Assembly (NCBI GenBank): GCA_963705355.1
Contig: OY970070.1
Location: 1,550,001 to 1,614,000, forward strand
Origin: COMBO-56-21 sp963705355
Lineage (GTDB): Archaea; Thermoplasmatota; Thermoplasmata; UBA10834
DNA: 64,000 nt
Direction: 5' to 3'
The first letter of the stretch is position 1. The number at the start of each line of letters is the position of its first letter. Positions 8,193 through 16,599 of the stretch are shown here, in pieces. A program made the translations under genes and the position numbers. Under the pieces are notes generated by a model. The model ran no database searches. It saw only the letters and a program-made list of their open reading frames with translations, and was not told the origin of the DNA.

Positions 8193-8741
8193 TCACTTCA
8201 GCAGACCCGCTGCCTTGAGCTCCTCGGTGATTTTGTCCACGGCGGCCTCGACGTCCTCGGGCTTTCGCGCGCCCGTGCAGACGAGCTTGCCGCTGCCGAA
8301 AAGGAGGACCACGACCTTCGGATTGTCAATCCTGTAGACCAGTCCGGGGAACTGCTCGGGCTCGTACTCGACCTTCTCGAGTCCGAGGCTGATCGCGATA
8401 GCGTTTAGGTTGATCTTAGCGCCCAGGTCGCTCGACGCGACGATGTTTTGGACTTCTATCTTCGGCTCGACCTTGATCACGATGCCCGCGGCCTCGATCT
8501 GCTTCGCGACCTTGCTTATCGCGGTCTTCACCTGCTCGAGGCTCTTCGCGCCCGTGCAGACGACTTTCCCGCTCCTGAAAAGAAGTGTCGCCGTCTTCGG
8601 TTCCTTGAGCCTGTATATCAGACCAGGGAACTGCTCTGGCTCGTATTCTGCACCGTCAAGCGCTAGCGCAATCGCCTGCAGGTCCAACTCCCCACCCAGA
8701 GATGTTGAGGCGACAACATTCTCTATCTTGATGACTGCCAT
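8193..8741 (-). CDS. tbp: TATA-box-binding protein TBP (copy 1)
   Basis: A 182-residue archaeal TBP made of the two-fold repeat expected: first half LDGAEYEPEQFPGLIYRL...KTATLLFRSGKVVCTGAKS, second half VEYEPEQFPGLVYRI...KVVVLLFGSGKLVCTGARK. It carries the intercalating phenylalanines and binds TATA boxes to recruit TFB and RNA polymerase. The open frame begins four codons earlier at 8753, but ATG 8741 (MAVIKIENVVAST) is the standard start and GGTG lies before it. A second gene at 62204-62752 encodes a protein differing at about 17 of 182 positions by eye. Confidence 0.96.
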   Translation of the reverse strand: MAVIKIENVVASTSLGGELDLQAIALALDGAEYEPEQFPGLIYRLKEPKTATLLFRSGKVVCTGAKSLEQVKTAISKVAKQIEAAGIVIKVEPKIEVQNIVASSDLGAKINLNAIAISLGLEKVEYEPEQFPGLVYRIDNPKVVVLLFGSGKLVCTGARKPEDVEAAVDKITEELKAAGLLK

Positions 8742-8763
8742 TAAAAACACCACCGGCCCCGAC

Positions 8764-8788
8764 CATATTTAAATGGGTATTTAAATAC
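8764..8788 (-). promoter_or_regulatory. tbp: Tandem TATA boxes upstream of tbp
   Basis: On the minus strand two close TTTAAATA boxes (8764-8774 and 8777-8788) lie 25-45 bases before the tbp ATG. The nearer one would place the transcript start almost at the start codon. Two palindromic TATA boxes side by side upstream of tbp could allow TBP to bind in both directions and regulate itself; that is speculation. Confidence 0.6.
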
Positions 8789-8953
8789 ATTTCCTGGAAA
8801 AGCGACGTTTCTAGTGCACAATCTAGGACGCACTGGCTTCTGTTGTTGCCGATATTCCTGAGGCACATGACCCCGGAGAAGTCCTCCGAGGTTCTTCGCC
8901 GGCGAAGACTGGGCCCGTGTTCGTGGATTGCCGACGCAAGCTGCTGCCCGCGC

Positions 8954-9390
8954 TCACAAGATTCCCTGGGGGATAACTGGCGCCTGCCCTTTTGGACACG
9001 CTAGCACGCATTCGAAGCACAGATCAAATCCCTTGGGCCGGTTCTCCACGCGTGAATCGCAAGAATAAACGTCAAGGACTTCATCGAGCAACTCTGGATG
9101 GTCTTCGAAAGTCCTTTCCTGAAGTTCTCTCGCAGGACGTGCCACGATGCAACTCGAACAGCTGAAGGGAATATGAAAATCCCTTTCGGCTTCTGCAGAT
9201 TGGCTACGCTGACAAGATCAGCTCCGTTCTCTCCTGCGAATTTTCCATGCTCCTCTCTGTAGTCGCGCTCTGCGCTTCTGGGCACGCTCTGCAGCATGTG
9301 GTGGGATTGTGTTATGCCTTTCTGAACGAGATGTGAACGATGAGCCAGACATTGTTTCTTGCGTAATTTCCTCCGTGCTGGCTCGTTCAA
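8954..9390 (-). pseudogene. Decayed iron-sulfur (ferredoxin-like / QueG-like) protein gene
   Basis: Two minus-strand frames together look like one broken gene. The upstream frame (9390 to about 9150) reads ...FAGENGADLVSVANLQKPKG..., the pattern seen at the start of archaeal 4Fe-4S proteins. A shift into another frame at about 9150 continues ARELQERTFEDHPELLDEV and ends YSCDSRVENRPKGFDLCFECVLACPKG, with a CxxCxxxCP cluster motif. Neither frame alone gives a complete protein and the middle flavin or cobalamin part is missing. The stretch 8789-9395 holds no other convincing gene. The family assignment is tentative. Confidence 0.4.
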
Positions 9391-9395
9391 GAAAA

Positions 9396-9404
9396 TTATA
9401 AATA
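9396..9404 (+). promoter_or_regulatory. TATA box for the ribbon-helix-helix / ftsZ pair
   Basis: TTATAAATA preceded by an A-rich BRE-like stretch (AAGAAAA) lies about 70 bases before the ribbon-helix-helix ATG at 9473. It is a strong archaeal promoter match, implying a leader of about 45 bases, and it would drive both the regulator and the third ftsZ. Confidence 0.65.
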
Positions 9405-9472
9405 CTCAGGAGTTTATACTGACATTTGTCTGACGAAACACCGAATATCGTCGGACGGCAGAAGGCGGCCAG

Positions 9473-9787
9473 ATGGTCGAATCAGAGCGAGTCACAATCA
9501 GGTTGCCCAACGAGAGGATTCAAGCACTGCAGGCTCTCGTCGATCAGGGCAAGTTCTCGACGATTTCTGACGCGATCCGTGCCGCGATTGACAAGTTCGT
9601 CGAGGGCGAGTTCACGCCCGAGTACATCGAGAAGATCACCGTCGAACTTCCGAAGGGAAATGTCGTCAACCTGAAGCAACTGGTCCAGGAGGGCGACTCC
9701 GTTTCTGTGGACGACGCCATCAGGAACGCAGTGCGCGAATACATACGCAAGCGAGTGTCCAAAGCGATGGAAGAACTGGAAAGGTGA
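9473..9787 (+). CDS. Tandem ribbon-helix-helix protein, CdrS/CdrL-like cell-division regulator
   Basis: A 104-residue protein with two ribbon-helix-helix units in one chain. Unit 1 is ERVTIRLPNERIQALQALVD followed by a helix ending AIRAAIDKF. Unit 2 is EKITVELPKGNVVNLKQLV followed by AIRNAVREYI. Each has the beta strand of alternating polar residues that enters the DNA major groove. In haloarchaea the RHH protein CdrS is co-transcribed with ftsZ2 and controls division genes. Here the gene lies 85 bases before an ftsZ on the same strand with one promoter upstream, so the same role is a reasonable inference. Two RHH units in one chain would form an internal pseudo-dimer. The ATG start is preceded by an AAGGCGG ribosome site. 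Confidence 0.8.
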   Translation: MVESERVTIRLPNERIQALQALVDQGKFSTISDAIRAAIDKFVEGEFTPEYIEKITVELPKGNVVNLKQLVQEGDSVSVDDAIRNAVREYIRKRVSKAMEELER

Positions 9788-9872
9788 CGCTCTAAACAAA
9801 GGCGCAGGGATGGGATGATGGTCGCACACGCATACATGCATGAGCTAGCGCGCTCGAGGGAGGGCGGTCTGC

Positions 9873-10925
9873 ATGCTTGACAAGCTGGTCCAGGAAGCCC
9901 TCGAGAGCGGATGCGATTTCGAAGCGCATCTGGCTCCGAAGATATGCGTCATCGGCTGCGGGGGCGGCGGATCCAACAGCGTCCATCGACTCGGTCGTCT
10001 GGATCTCGAGGGCGTTGACACGATTGCGATTAACTCGGACAGCTTCCACCTCGCCAGAATCAATGCAGACAAGCGTCTACTGATCGGCGAGCACATGGCC
10101 AACGGCTACGGGACGGGCGGAGATCCTGTGCTCGGCGAGAAGATGGCCTGCGCAGACATAGACAAGATCGACGCGCTCGTCAGGGATTACGATATAGTCT
10201 TTATCACTGCTGGCATGGGCGGCGGAACGGGCACCGGAACTGCTCCCGTCGTCGCCGAGACCGCCAAGAAGCACGGAGCGATCGTGGTCGCTCTCGTCAC
10301 ACTACCATTCGACATCGAGAAGAGCAGGTTGAGAACAGCGCTCATGGGCATCGCGAAACTGAAAGAACGGGCTCATAGCACGATAATCCTAGACAACAAC
10401 AGATTGCTAGAGATAGTGCCGAAACTGCCCGTCGAGCAGGCCTTCATGGTGATGGACCAGCTCATATCTGAAGTGATCTTAGGGATCACCGAAACGATCT
10501 GCCAAACGAGCATGATCAACTTGGACTTCGCGGACTTCCGGACCATGATGATTCATGGCGGAGCATCGACCGTCCTGTACGGCGAGAGCGAAGATCCTGA
10601 AAAGGTGGTGCTGGAAGCGCTCAACAACCCCTTGCTCGATGTCGACATTGAGGGAGCTTCGGGCGCCCTGATACACATCACCGGCGGTCCCTCCCTCTCC
10701 CTGAAGAAGGCCTACCAGGTGTTCAACGGCGTCACGAGCGAGCTGGGCGACCGCGCGAACGTGAAACTCGGCGCAAGGATCGATCAGGATTTCGGAAGCA
10801 ACATCAAGCTCATCGGGATCGTGACCGGGATCACGTCCATGGAGGCTCCGCGGAAGTCCCTTGGAGTCGAGGAGATTGGCCTTGGCCAATCCACGGGCTA
10901 CGCTGGCATTGACATGATAGGATAA
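9873..10925 (+). CDS. ftsZ: Cell division protein FtsZ (paralogue 3 of 3)
   Basis: A 350-residue FtsZ that diverges clearly from the pair at 4.5-6.9 kb. It keeps the GTP-binding T1 loop GCGGGGSNS, the signature GMGGGTGTGTAP and the T7 loop NLDFADFRTMM with both catalytic aspartates, so it should be an active GTPase. The N-terminal tail is short (about 22 residues), and the T3 region reads NGYGTGGDP in place of RGLGAGALP. The start ATG has GAGGG nine bases upstream. Pairing with a CdrS-like gene recalls the haloarchaeal cdrS-ftsZ2 operon, although sequence alone does not assign it to FtsZ2. The gene ends 58 bases before the convergent trmJ. Confidence 0.93.
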   Translation: MLDKLVQEALESGCDFEAHLAPKICVIGCGGGGSNSVHRLGRLDLEGVDTIAINSDSFHLARINADKRLLIGEHMANGYGTGGDPVLGEKMACADIDKIDALVRDYDIVFITAGMGGGTGTGTAPVVAETAKKHGAIVVALVTLPFDIEKSRLRTALMGIAKLKERAHSTIILDNNRLLEIVPKLPVEQAFMVMDQLISEVILGITETICQTSMINLDFADFRTMMIHGGASTVLYGESEDPEKVVLEALNNPLLDVDIEGASGALIHITGGPSLSLKKAYQVFNGVTSELGDRANVKLGARIDQDFGSNIKLIGIVTGITSMEAPRKSLGVEEIGLGQSTGYAGIDMIG

Positions 10926-10983
10926 ACATATCCTCCCCCACACAACAAACAAAATGCGTCCGTCACCGCAACTTCGGCGGACG

Positions 10984-11721
10984 CTACCCCTTTTTCACAT
11001 CTCGTCTCTTTTTGGGCATTTCGCCTGCTGTCGACCTCTTCACTGCGCCGTCGATCACTCCCATGAGTGTGTGGAACTCCCAGGTCGATGGAACTGCTCG
11101 TCCAATCATCCGCCTGAACATGACCTTCGTCTTCTCTTTCTTGTGCGGAGGGTAGTCGATCGCATCAAGAAGCATCGAGAAGTATTCGTAGAGTTTGTCC
11201 TTCTCGACCTCTCCAGCCTTTCTCGGCTCCCAACGGACTACCCCCGCTGAGAAGATCTCATAGAACAGGATCGCGGCTGCATGGCTGATGTTCAGGATCG
11301 AGTAGTTCGGGCTGGCGGGAATGGTCACGAGAAAGTCGCACCTCTTGATAAGTTGTTTGTCCAGACCGAAGTCCTCGCGGCCGAAAAGCAGGGCTATCTT
11401 ACCCTCTGTCCCCCGAACCTTCTCGGCGAATTCCTTCGGCGGCATGGAGATACGTGAGAAGTTCTTCTCGTTGATCGTGTCCACGCCAGAAGTCGCCGCG
11501 ATGAAATCGATCCCCTTCAGTGCCTCTTCATCCGTGAACACCGTCTCTGCGTTCTTCAGAATATCAATCCCGTGCATCGCTCTCTTGACGGCCTCCTCAC
11601 CGACTGCACAAGGCCTCACGAGCACGAGCTCTTCGAGCCCGAAGTTCTTCATCGAACGAGCTATCGCTCCGATATTGCCATCGTTCAACGGTTCGATCAG
11701 AACGACTCTGAACTGTGGCAC
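10984..11721 (-). CDS. trmJ: tRNA (cytidine/uridine-2'-O-)-methyltransferase TrmJ-like, SPOUT family
   Basis: A 245-residue SPOUT methyltransferase. All three family motifs are visible: NIGAIARSMKNFG near the N-terminus, LLFGREDFGL in the middle and SILNISHAAAILFYE forming the trefoil-knot SAM site. TrmJ methylates the ribose of position 32 in tRNA; archaeal members act on C32. The C-terminal tail (GEMPKKRRDVKKG) is basic. The start is GTG at 11719-11721. It is divergent from truA, another tRNA modification gene, with a TATTTAAT box shared between them (about 11740-11750). Confidence 0.9.
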   Translation of the reverse strand: MPQFRVVLIEPLNDGNIGAIARSMKNFGLEELVLVRPCAVGEEAVKRAMHGIDILKNAETVFTDEEALKGIDFIAATSGVDTINEKNFSRISMPPKEFAEKVRGTEGKIALLFGREDFGLDKQLIKRCDFLVTIPASPNYSILNISHAAAILFYEIFSAGVVRWEPRKAGEVEKDKLYEYFSMLLDAIDYPPHKKEKTKVMFRRMIGRAVPSTWEFHTLMGVIDGAVKRSTAGEMPKKRRDVKKG

Positions 11722-11773
11722 AGTTCCAGCACATATGCCGTAGGTATTTAATCCTGTAGCAGATAACGCTGGC

Positions 11774-12574
11774 GTGGACCAGGAGCACAGGGTCGCGCTG
11801 AAGTTCGCATACGACGGGTCTGCGTTCTACGGATTTCAGCGACAACCGGATAAAGTCACAGTCGAGGGGGCCCTCGTCAACGCGCTTGCTAAGATTGGCG
11901 CTATAAGATCCCCGCGCGAGTGCGGCTACAGGAGTTCGAGCCGTACAGATCGCGGTGTGAGCGCTTTGGGTAATATCATCTCCTTCCGGACATCTTTCGC
12001 CACGAAGGAACTCTGCTCAGCTGTCAACTCGGAGATGGAGGATGTGTGGGCATATTCGGCGGTCGATGTCCCTGACGCTTTCAACCCTAGAGCTGCCAGA
12101 CAGCGATGGTACAGGTACTGCCTCGCCAAGTCCGATCAGGATGCCATGTCGATGAGGCAAATCGCAGCTCGGTTTGTCGGCGTCCACGACTTCTCAGGCT
12201 TTGCGCGCAAGGACAGAAGGAACCCGATGCGGAAGATGGACTCCATCGATATCTCCGATGTGGGCATGTTCTTCGCGGTCGATTTCAAGGCCGAGAGCTT
12301 CCTTTGGAACATGGTCAGGCGAATTGTCTGGATGTTGAACGAGGGCAGCTCTGGCAGATTGGCCGCTGATTCCATCGGACCTGATGCTCAGCAGAAACCA
12401 AGGCGAATCGGACTTGCGCCTCCCGAATATCTCGTTCTGATGAACATCGACTGCGGAATTGATTTTCCTGTAGACAAGCGCGCCTCGCTCGGAATCGCGA
12501 AGGCAGTCGAAAGAAGGATTCGCGAAAGCGGGATGAGAACGGTCTTCGCACAGAGCATCCGTGGTCTTCTCTGA
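11774..12574 (+). CDS. truA: tRNA pseudouridine synthase A
   Basis: A 266-residue TruA. The N-terminal KFAYDGSAFYGFQRQP and the catalytic SSRTDRGVSALGN with its essential Asp are intact, and DFSGFARKD plus the C-terminal SFLWNMVRRIVWML complete the family pattern. TruA forms pseudouridine at positions 38-40 of the tRNA anticodon stem. The start is GTG at 11774. The next gene, a kinase, begins 57 bases later on the same strand. Confidence 0.94.
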   Translation: MDQEHRVALKFAYDGSAFYGFQRQPDKVTVEGALVNALAKIGAIRSPRECGYRSSSRTDRGVSALGNIISFRTSFATKELCSAVNSEMEDVWAYSAVDVPDAFNPRAARQRWYRYCLAKSDQDAMSMRQIAARFVGVHDFSGFARKDRRNPMRKMDSIDISDVGMFFAVDFKAESFLWNMVRRIVWMLNEGSSGRLAADSIGPDAQQKPRRIGLAPPEYLVLMNIDCGIDFPVDKRASLGIAKAVERRIRESGMRTVFAQSIRGLL

Positions 12575-12631
12575 CTCGACCGCCGTTTCTTCTGAAGCTT
12601 GATATCCGCGCAACTTGGTATCCCTTGCTGC

Positions 12632-13147
12632 ATGAGGATCGCCGTCACCGGCACTCCTGGGGTGGGCAAAACAAGCGCGTGCTCGCTTATCGAGAGCATG
12701 CCAGTCGTGCATGTGAATGATCTCGTCGACAAGTTCGATGCTGCATCCGGCTACGACAGGAAGCGCAAGACGAAAGAAGTCGATGTCACAAAACTGGCGA
12801 GGGCTTTGTCGAGACTGGATGGCGACATTGTCCTCGAAGGGCATTTCTCGCACCTGCTGAAAGCTGACGTCGCAATCGTTCTTCGCTGTTCTCCGACCCT
12901 TCTGGAGAAGCGCCTCAGAAAGAAAGGCTGGGACGAGGAGAAGGTACGAGAAAATGTGGAGGCCGAGGCCGTCGACGTGATCCTTATCGAGGCCCTCGAG
13001 AACGTTCCTGAGGTCTGTGAGATCGATACGACCAACAAGAAGCCCAGTGAAGTGGCCCAGGCTATCGAGTGCATCATCGCGGGAGAAAGGAACAAATATC
13101 GTGCAGGTAATGTTGACTGGAGCGAGGAGGTTCTGAGCTGGTTCTAG
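12632..13147 (+). CDS. Adenylate kinase, AK6/Fap7 type
   Basis: A 171-residue P-loop kinase when started at ATG 12632 (MRIAVTGTPGVGKTSA); the open frame extends 11 codons further upstream without family similarity. The Walker A motif is GTPGVGKT, HVNDLVDKF follows, and the LRCSPTLLEKRLRKKGW lid region is typical. The Fap7/AK6 family has adenylate kinase activity and, in archaea and eukaryotes, binds ribosomal protein S11 during small-subunit maturation. Its last codons overlap the next gene by ten bases, which suggests coupled translation. Confidence 0.88.
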   Translation: MRIAVTGTPGVGKTSACSLIESMPVVHVNDLVDKFDAASGYDRKRKTKEVDVTKLARALSRLDGDIVLEGHFSHLLKADVAIVLRCSPTLLEKRLRKKGWDEEKVRENVEAEAVDVILIEALENVPEVCEIDTTNKKPSEVAQAIECIIAGERNKYRAGNVDWSEEVLSWF

Positions 13148-13764
13148 ACAACTATCGTGGAGAGGCTGACAGGATACTCTCTCCAGCGGCGGAGCGCCTC
13201 GGCAATGTCAACCCGAACTACATCTCTCTCGCATCGTTGATATGCGCGATCATAGCTGCTATGTTCTACTTGGTTGGGTGGACCAGCGGACTGCTCTTCG
13301 CGGGGATCATGGTTGTGGTCAGCGGTTTTCTGGATGCTTTGGACGGAAAGGTCGCCAGGATATCCTCCAAAGCTTCGAAGAGGGGTGACTTCGTCGACCA
13401 CGTAATAGATAGGTACTCTGACGCCATCATCCTCGGAGCCATCGGCCTGAGCCCCTGGTGTCCTGTATCGTTCGCACTCTTCGCTGTGATTGGCGTCATG
13501 CTCACGAGTTATATGGGAACGCAGGCCCAAGCGCTGGGGCTCGGGCGCGAGTACAAGGGAATCCTGGGAAGGGCCGACCGTCTCGCGGTGTTGACCGTCT
13601 TCTCTCTGGTCCAGTTCGGATTCGTGGCTGCCAATCCCTCATGGTTTGATGTGAATGATGTCCTGGGCTACTCGCTCATAGCATGGCTGATGATATTCTT
13701 CGGGATCGCGGGGAACATAACCGCTCTGCAGCGCGCACACATGATCTGGAAGTCACTTCCCTGA
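13138..13764 (+). CDS. CDP-alcohol phosphatidyltransferase (archaeal lipid head-group synthesis)
   Basis: An integral membrane enzyme joining a polar alcohol such as inositol phosphate, serine or glycerol phosphate to CDP-archaeol. The diagnostic metal-binding motif is complete: DALDGKVAR, then G, D and D spaced as in RGDFVDHVIDRYSD. About five hydrophobic segments follow. The conserved N-terminal part (LDNYRGEADRILSPAAERLG, then NPNYISLASL) lies upstream of the first TTG at 13237 and has no ATG, GTG or TTG in frame. A CTG at 13138 has GGAGGT spaced six bases upstream, so a CTG start is proposed, giving 208 residues. The head-group specificity cannot be read from sequence. The 3' end overlaps convergent priL by 12 bases. 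Confidence 0.85.
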   Translation: MVLDNYRGEADRILSPAAERLGNVNPNYISLASLICAIIAAMFYLVGWTSGLLFAGIMVVVSGFLDALDGKVARISSKASKRGDFVDHVIDRYSDAIILGAIGLSPWCPVSFALFAVIGVMLTSYMGTQAQALGLGREYKGILGRADRLAVLTVFSLVQFGFVAANPSWFDVNDVLGYSLIAWLMIFFGIAGNITALQRAHMIWKSLP

Positions 13765-14814
13765 CCGGAAGGCCTTTCCCTTTATCTTGTAGTAGCTCAG
13801 CGGGTGTCTGATCCGGGCGCAGAGCGCGTCCTGGTCGAAGCAGATACCGTAGCTCTTCATCGTGCTGCATTCCGGGGGAGTGTACTCGGTCCCCGAGATC
13901 TCCCCTGTGATGTGGTCGACCTGGTACCTGCTCTTCCTCTCGTCGAAGTCCGGAGCCGTTGAGAAGGTCTCCAGGATTTCGTCCGACTCCATGCCAAGCG
14001 TGTGCAGGAAGGCCACGAGCGCGAACCTTCCAGAATGAGGGACGTTCTCTCCTGCGCGAATCATCTCTAGGAGCTTCTTCATGCAGGGCGGGAACCTCAC
14101 GTAGCTCAGCCTTCCCATCCCTTCGGTGCGATGCTCTCTCTTCTTCCGCTCAAGAATCTGCTGGATCTCGTCTATCTCGCGCGAGAATCTCTTGAGAATG
14201 TCGTCGTTGACCTCGAGGGGCAGTTCGGAAGAGATCTTCTCTGTGAGTATCTGCTCGATTATCCTCACGAGCCTGTACTTGTTGATGAGCACCTCGCCGT
14301 CTTTGATCCTCTGGTTCACGAGCTTCCAGGACTTGCTCCTCATGGTCGCCGAGAATCTAAGGAAGTCGGTGAAATCGACCGAGAATCCGCCGTCATCGGT
14401 TGAGACATTGAGGCCCAACTCATCCGCCACTTTCATCACGAAATCGGCGCTCTCGTTCCGAAGCCTCTCATTCGCCTTCTTCGCCTCGGCTATCGCATAT
14501 CTCTTCACGAAGGCCGGGTCGGCGACACCAGAGACGATCATCCTTGCGACGGGGTAGCTGAGCAGCTCGACAGTCGCATCGATCTTCGAGGCGATTGGAT
14601 GGTCGTCGATTGAGCCGTCGTCGAGCACTTCCATCACGCGCTCTCTTCCTTGATAGCGCGCGCGCTCATACGCGACGCTGGAGACGAGCTGGTCGAGGGA
14701 AACACCTGTTTCCCTCAGTAACTTGGCCGACTCCTTCAGAAACGGGTATTTCGCAGCCGTTGCGACCTCCAAGCGATCCCCTCTCCTCCCACTCAAATCA
14801 GGAGGTTCGTACAA
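13753..14814 (-). CDS. priL: DNA primase large subunit PriL
   Basis: A 353-residue PriL. The C-terminal iron-sulfur domain carries four cysteines in the expected places: FPPCMKKLLE, then ECSTMKSYGICFDQDALC, followed by IRHPLSYYK. PriL binds PriS and helps start RNA/DNA primers at the replication fork; the 4Fe-4S cluster is needed for initiation. The start is probably TTG at 14812-14814, eight bases after the radical-SAM gene stop, so the two genes are likely one transcript. No priS is present nearby. Confidence 0.93.
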   Translation of the reverse strand: MYEPPDLSGRRGDRLEVATAAKYPFLKESAKLLRETGVSLDQLVSSVAYERARYQGRERVMEVLDDGSIDDHPIASKIDATVELLSYPVARMIVSGVADPAFVKRYAIAEAKKANERLRNESADFVMKVADELGLNVSTDDGGFSVDFTDFLRFSATMRSKSWKLVNQRIKDGEVLINKYRLVRIIEQILTEKISSELPLEVNDDILKRFSREIDEIQQILERKKREHRTEGMGRLSYVRFPPCMKKLLEMIRAGENVPHSGRFALVAFLHTLGMESDEILETFSTAPDFDERKSRYQVDHITGEISGTEYTPPECSTMKSYGICFDQDALCARIRHPLSYYKIKGKAFRSGK

Positions 14815-14822
14815 GTAACTGT

Positions 14823-16463
14823 CTACTGCTTCTTTACTACATTCGCGCAGGTCAGGTGAAACTGCGCGGAGGCCAGGGCCTTCGGTTCATCGAACAGTTT
14901 CCAGAGGTTCTCCTTGCTCGAGAACGGTCTCCTCCTGACGATGTTCATCGCGCGCTTCTTCCCGATTCCCGGGATCGCCTCGAGAGCGGAGAGCGATGCA
15001 GAGTTCGCGTCTGTTGGGTGCACAACTCCAGAGACGCTCCTGAAACCCCGCCCAGTGACGGCTATGTCGATTCTTCTGCCGATATCGACAGCGTATGGGA
15101 TGGACACGAGCAAGGGATATGTCCCAACCTGCCTTCCGAAGGTCCTGCCTCCTTCCCTGACCTCGGCATAGACGGATCTGAGGATGGTTCTGTCTGGAAC
15201 CAGTCTCTCCAGAAGCGGCGCGTCAATCTCCTCCCTCACCGCCCTCTTGAACTTCGTGAATTCCGCCTTGGATCTCACACCAGGAAACTCGGTCCTCGAG
15301 GGGATGACTTGTCTGATGTTGATCCTTCTGAGCATCAGGCCCTCATTCACAACTTCTCTGAGGAACTCGAGGTCGAGTCGATACGTCTCCTTCGTCTCTC
15401 CGTCGAGACCACAGACGAAATTGATTCCTGGGAGTACGAGCGGAAGTCCGGTCGGCCCTTTCGTCGCTCCGATATCGTTCACAAGTCTAATCGCTTCCAT
15501 GGTCTCTTCCGCAGTGGCGTTCAGGTTGTTCGCTTTGGCCACCTTCGGATCTGCGGATTCGAGGCCGAAGGCAAGCACATTGCCGCTCGTGCAGTACTCT
15601 GCGATCGCTTTGGTGACCTCTCGTGACTCCTCGGGATGTTCAGCTATCACCGCCGGGTTGGCGTTGTCCAGATGGAGAACCTCCGGCTTCGCGATCTCTC
15701 TGACGCCTTTGAGAAGCCTTGAGATAGCATCTGGATTGGGTGTGGGAGTCTCCGACTTGCCAGTCTCCTTCGACATATAGCAGTAGACACACGACTGCGC
15801 GCCGAGCCTGAAGTTGCGGACTCCTGCCGCGGCGAGAGCCGCAATCTCCTCGAGTATGTCTGATTGCATGCGGAACCGAACATCGCCGAAGAGCGGTTCG
15901 ATGCAGAATTTGCAGCCACCAGTTATGTACCTGACACAGCCGCGGTACATCTGGACTTCAGCAATGAGAGGTCCTCCTCTGTCAGGATGATGCAAGCATG
16001 CGCGCGCGCCCTTCACAAGCCATGAGTTCCATTCCTCGTACGTCCTTCTCCGCTGGATGAATTCGTTCTTGGTTGCGAGATCGTAAAGAGAAGCATCGAA
16101 GTCCTCAGAGGCCAGCTGGTCAAACCCCTCCTTCAGGGCATGCGGCGCACTCCTCTGGCTCATCCCGAGGCTCGCGGTCTTGAATCCTCTGAAAGAACCC
16201 GCGATCTCCAGGAGTTCTCTGTCGCTCGCTGGCATCCCTCTCAGGTACTTTCCCGGGACGGCGATGTTCCTGATCACGGCCAAGAGATCGTAGCGTGCGA
16301 GGCTCACTTCTTTGGATCGCCATTGGTCAATGACTGCGTAGCTCACCTCGGCCCCTGCGCTCGTCAGGGCTCCGAAGGCCAGCCTCGCGTAGGGGGAGAT
16401 GAACGGAGGCACACCGAGGCATGCGGGTTCGTCCGTGTATCCATCAAGTACTAACGCCCTCAT
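14823..16463 (-). CDS. Radical SAM protein with C-terminal helix-hairpin-helix (COG1031 type)
   Basis: A 546-residue iron-sulfur enzyme. The radical-SAM cluster motif lies in CVRYITGGCKFCIEP (widened spacing, CxxxxxxxCxxC), followed by the TIM-barrel landmarks RLGAQSCVYCY, LHLDNANPAV and AFGLESADP. The C-terminal 70 residues contain a helix-hairpin-helix, LSALEAIPGIGKKRAMNIV, which usually binds DNA or RNA non-specifically. This combination is typical of an archaeal family without an assigned reaction. It precedes priL by eight bases, so a link to nucleic acids is plausible but unproved. Confidence 0.82.
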   Translation of the reverse strand: MRALVLDGYTDEPACLGVPPFISPYARLAFGALTSAGAEVSYAVIDQWRSKEVSLARYDLLAVIRNIAVPGKYLRGMPASDRELLEIAGSFRGFKTASLGMSQRSAPHALKEGFDQLASEDFDASLYDLATKNEFIQRRRTYEEWNSWLVKGARACLHHPDRGGPLIAEVQMYRGCVRYITGGCKFCIEPLFGDVRFRMQSDILEEIAALAAAGVRNFRLGAQSCVYCYMSKETGKSETPTPNPDAISRLLKGVREIAKPEVLHLDNANPAVIAEHPEESREVTKAIAEYCTSGNVLAFGLESADPKVAKANNLNATAEETMEAIRLVNDIGATKGPTGLPLVLPGINFVCGLDGETKETYRLDLEFLREVVNEGLMLRRINIRQVIPSRTEFPGVRSKAEFTKFKRAVREEIDAPLLERLVPDRTILRSVYAEVREGGRTFGRQVGTYPLLVSIPYAVDIGRRIDIAVTGRGFRSVSGVVHPTDANSASLSALEAIPGIGKKRAMNIVRRRPFSSKENLWKLFDEPKALASAQFHLTCANVVKKQ

Positions 16464-16599
16464 CGCCGTCGAGAAGCGTTTTGTCCTGATATTATGTTCT
16501 TTTCTCGACGTTTGAGCGGGGTCAGTCAGTCGTCGTTCCTATCCGATTTGTTTCTTTTAGTTTCATAAGGTATTAATCGACGGAATCCTTCTCCGCTTG

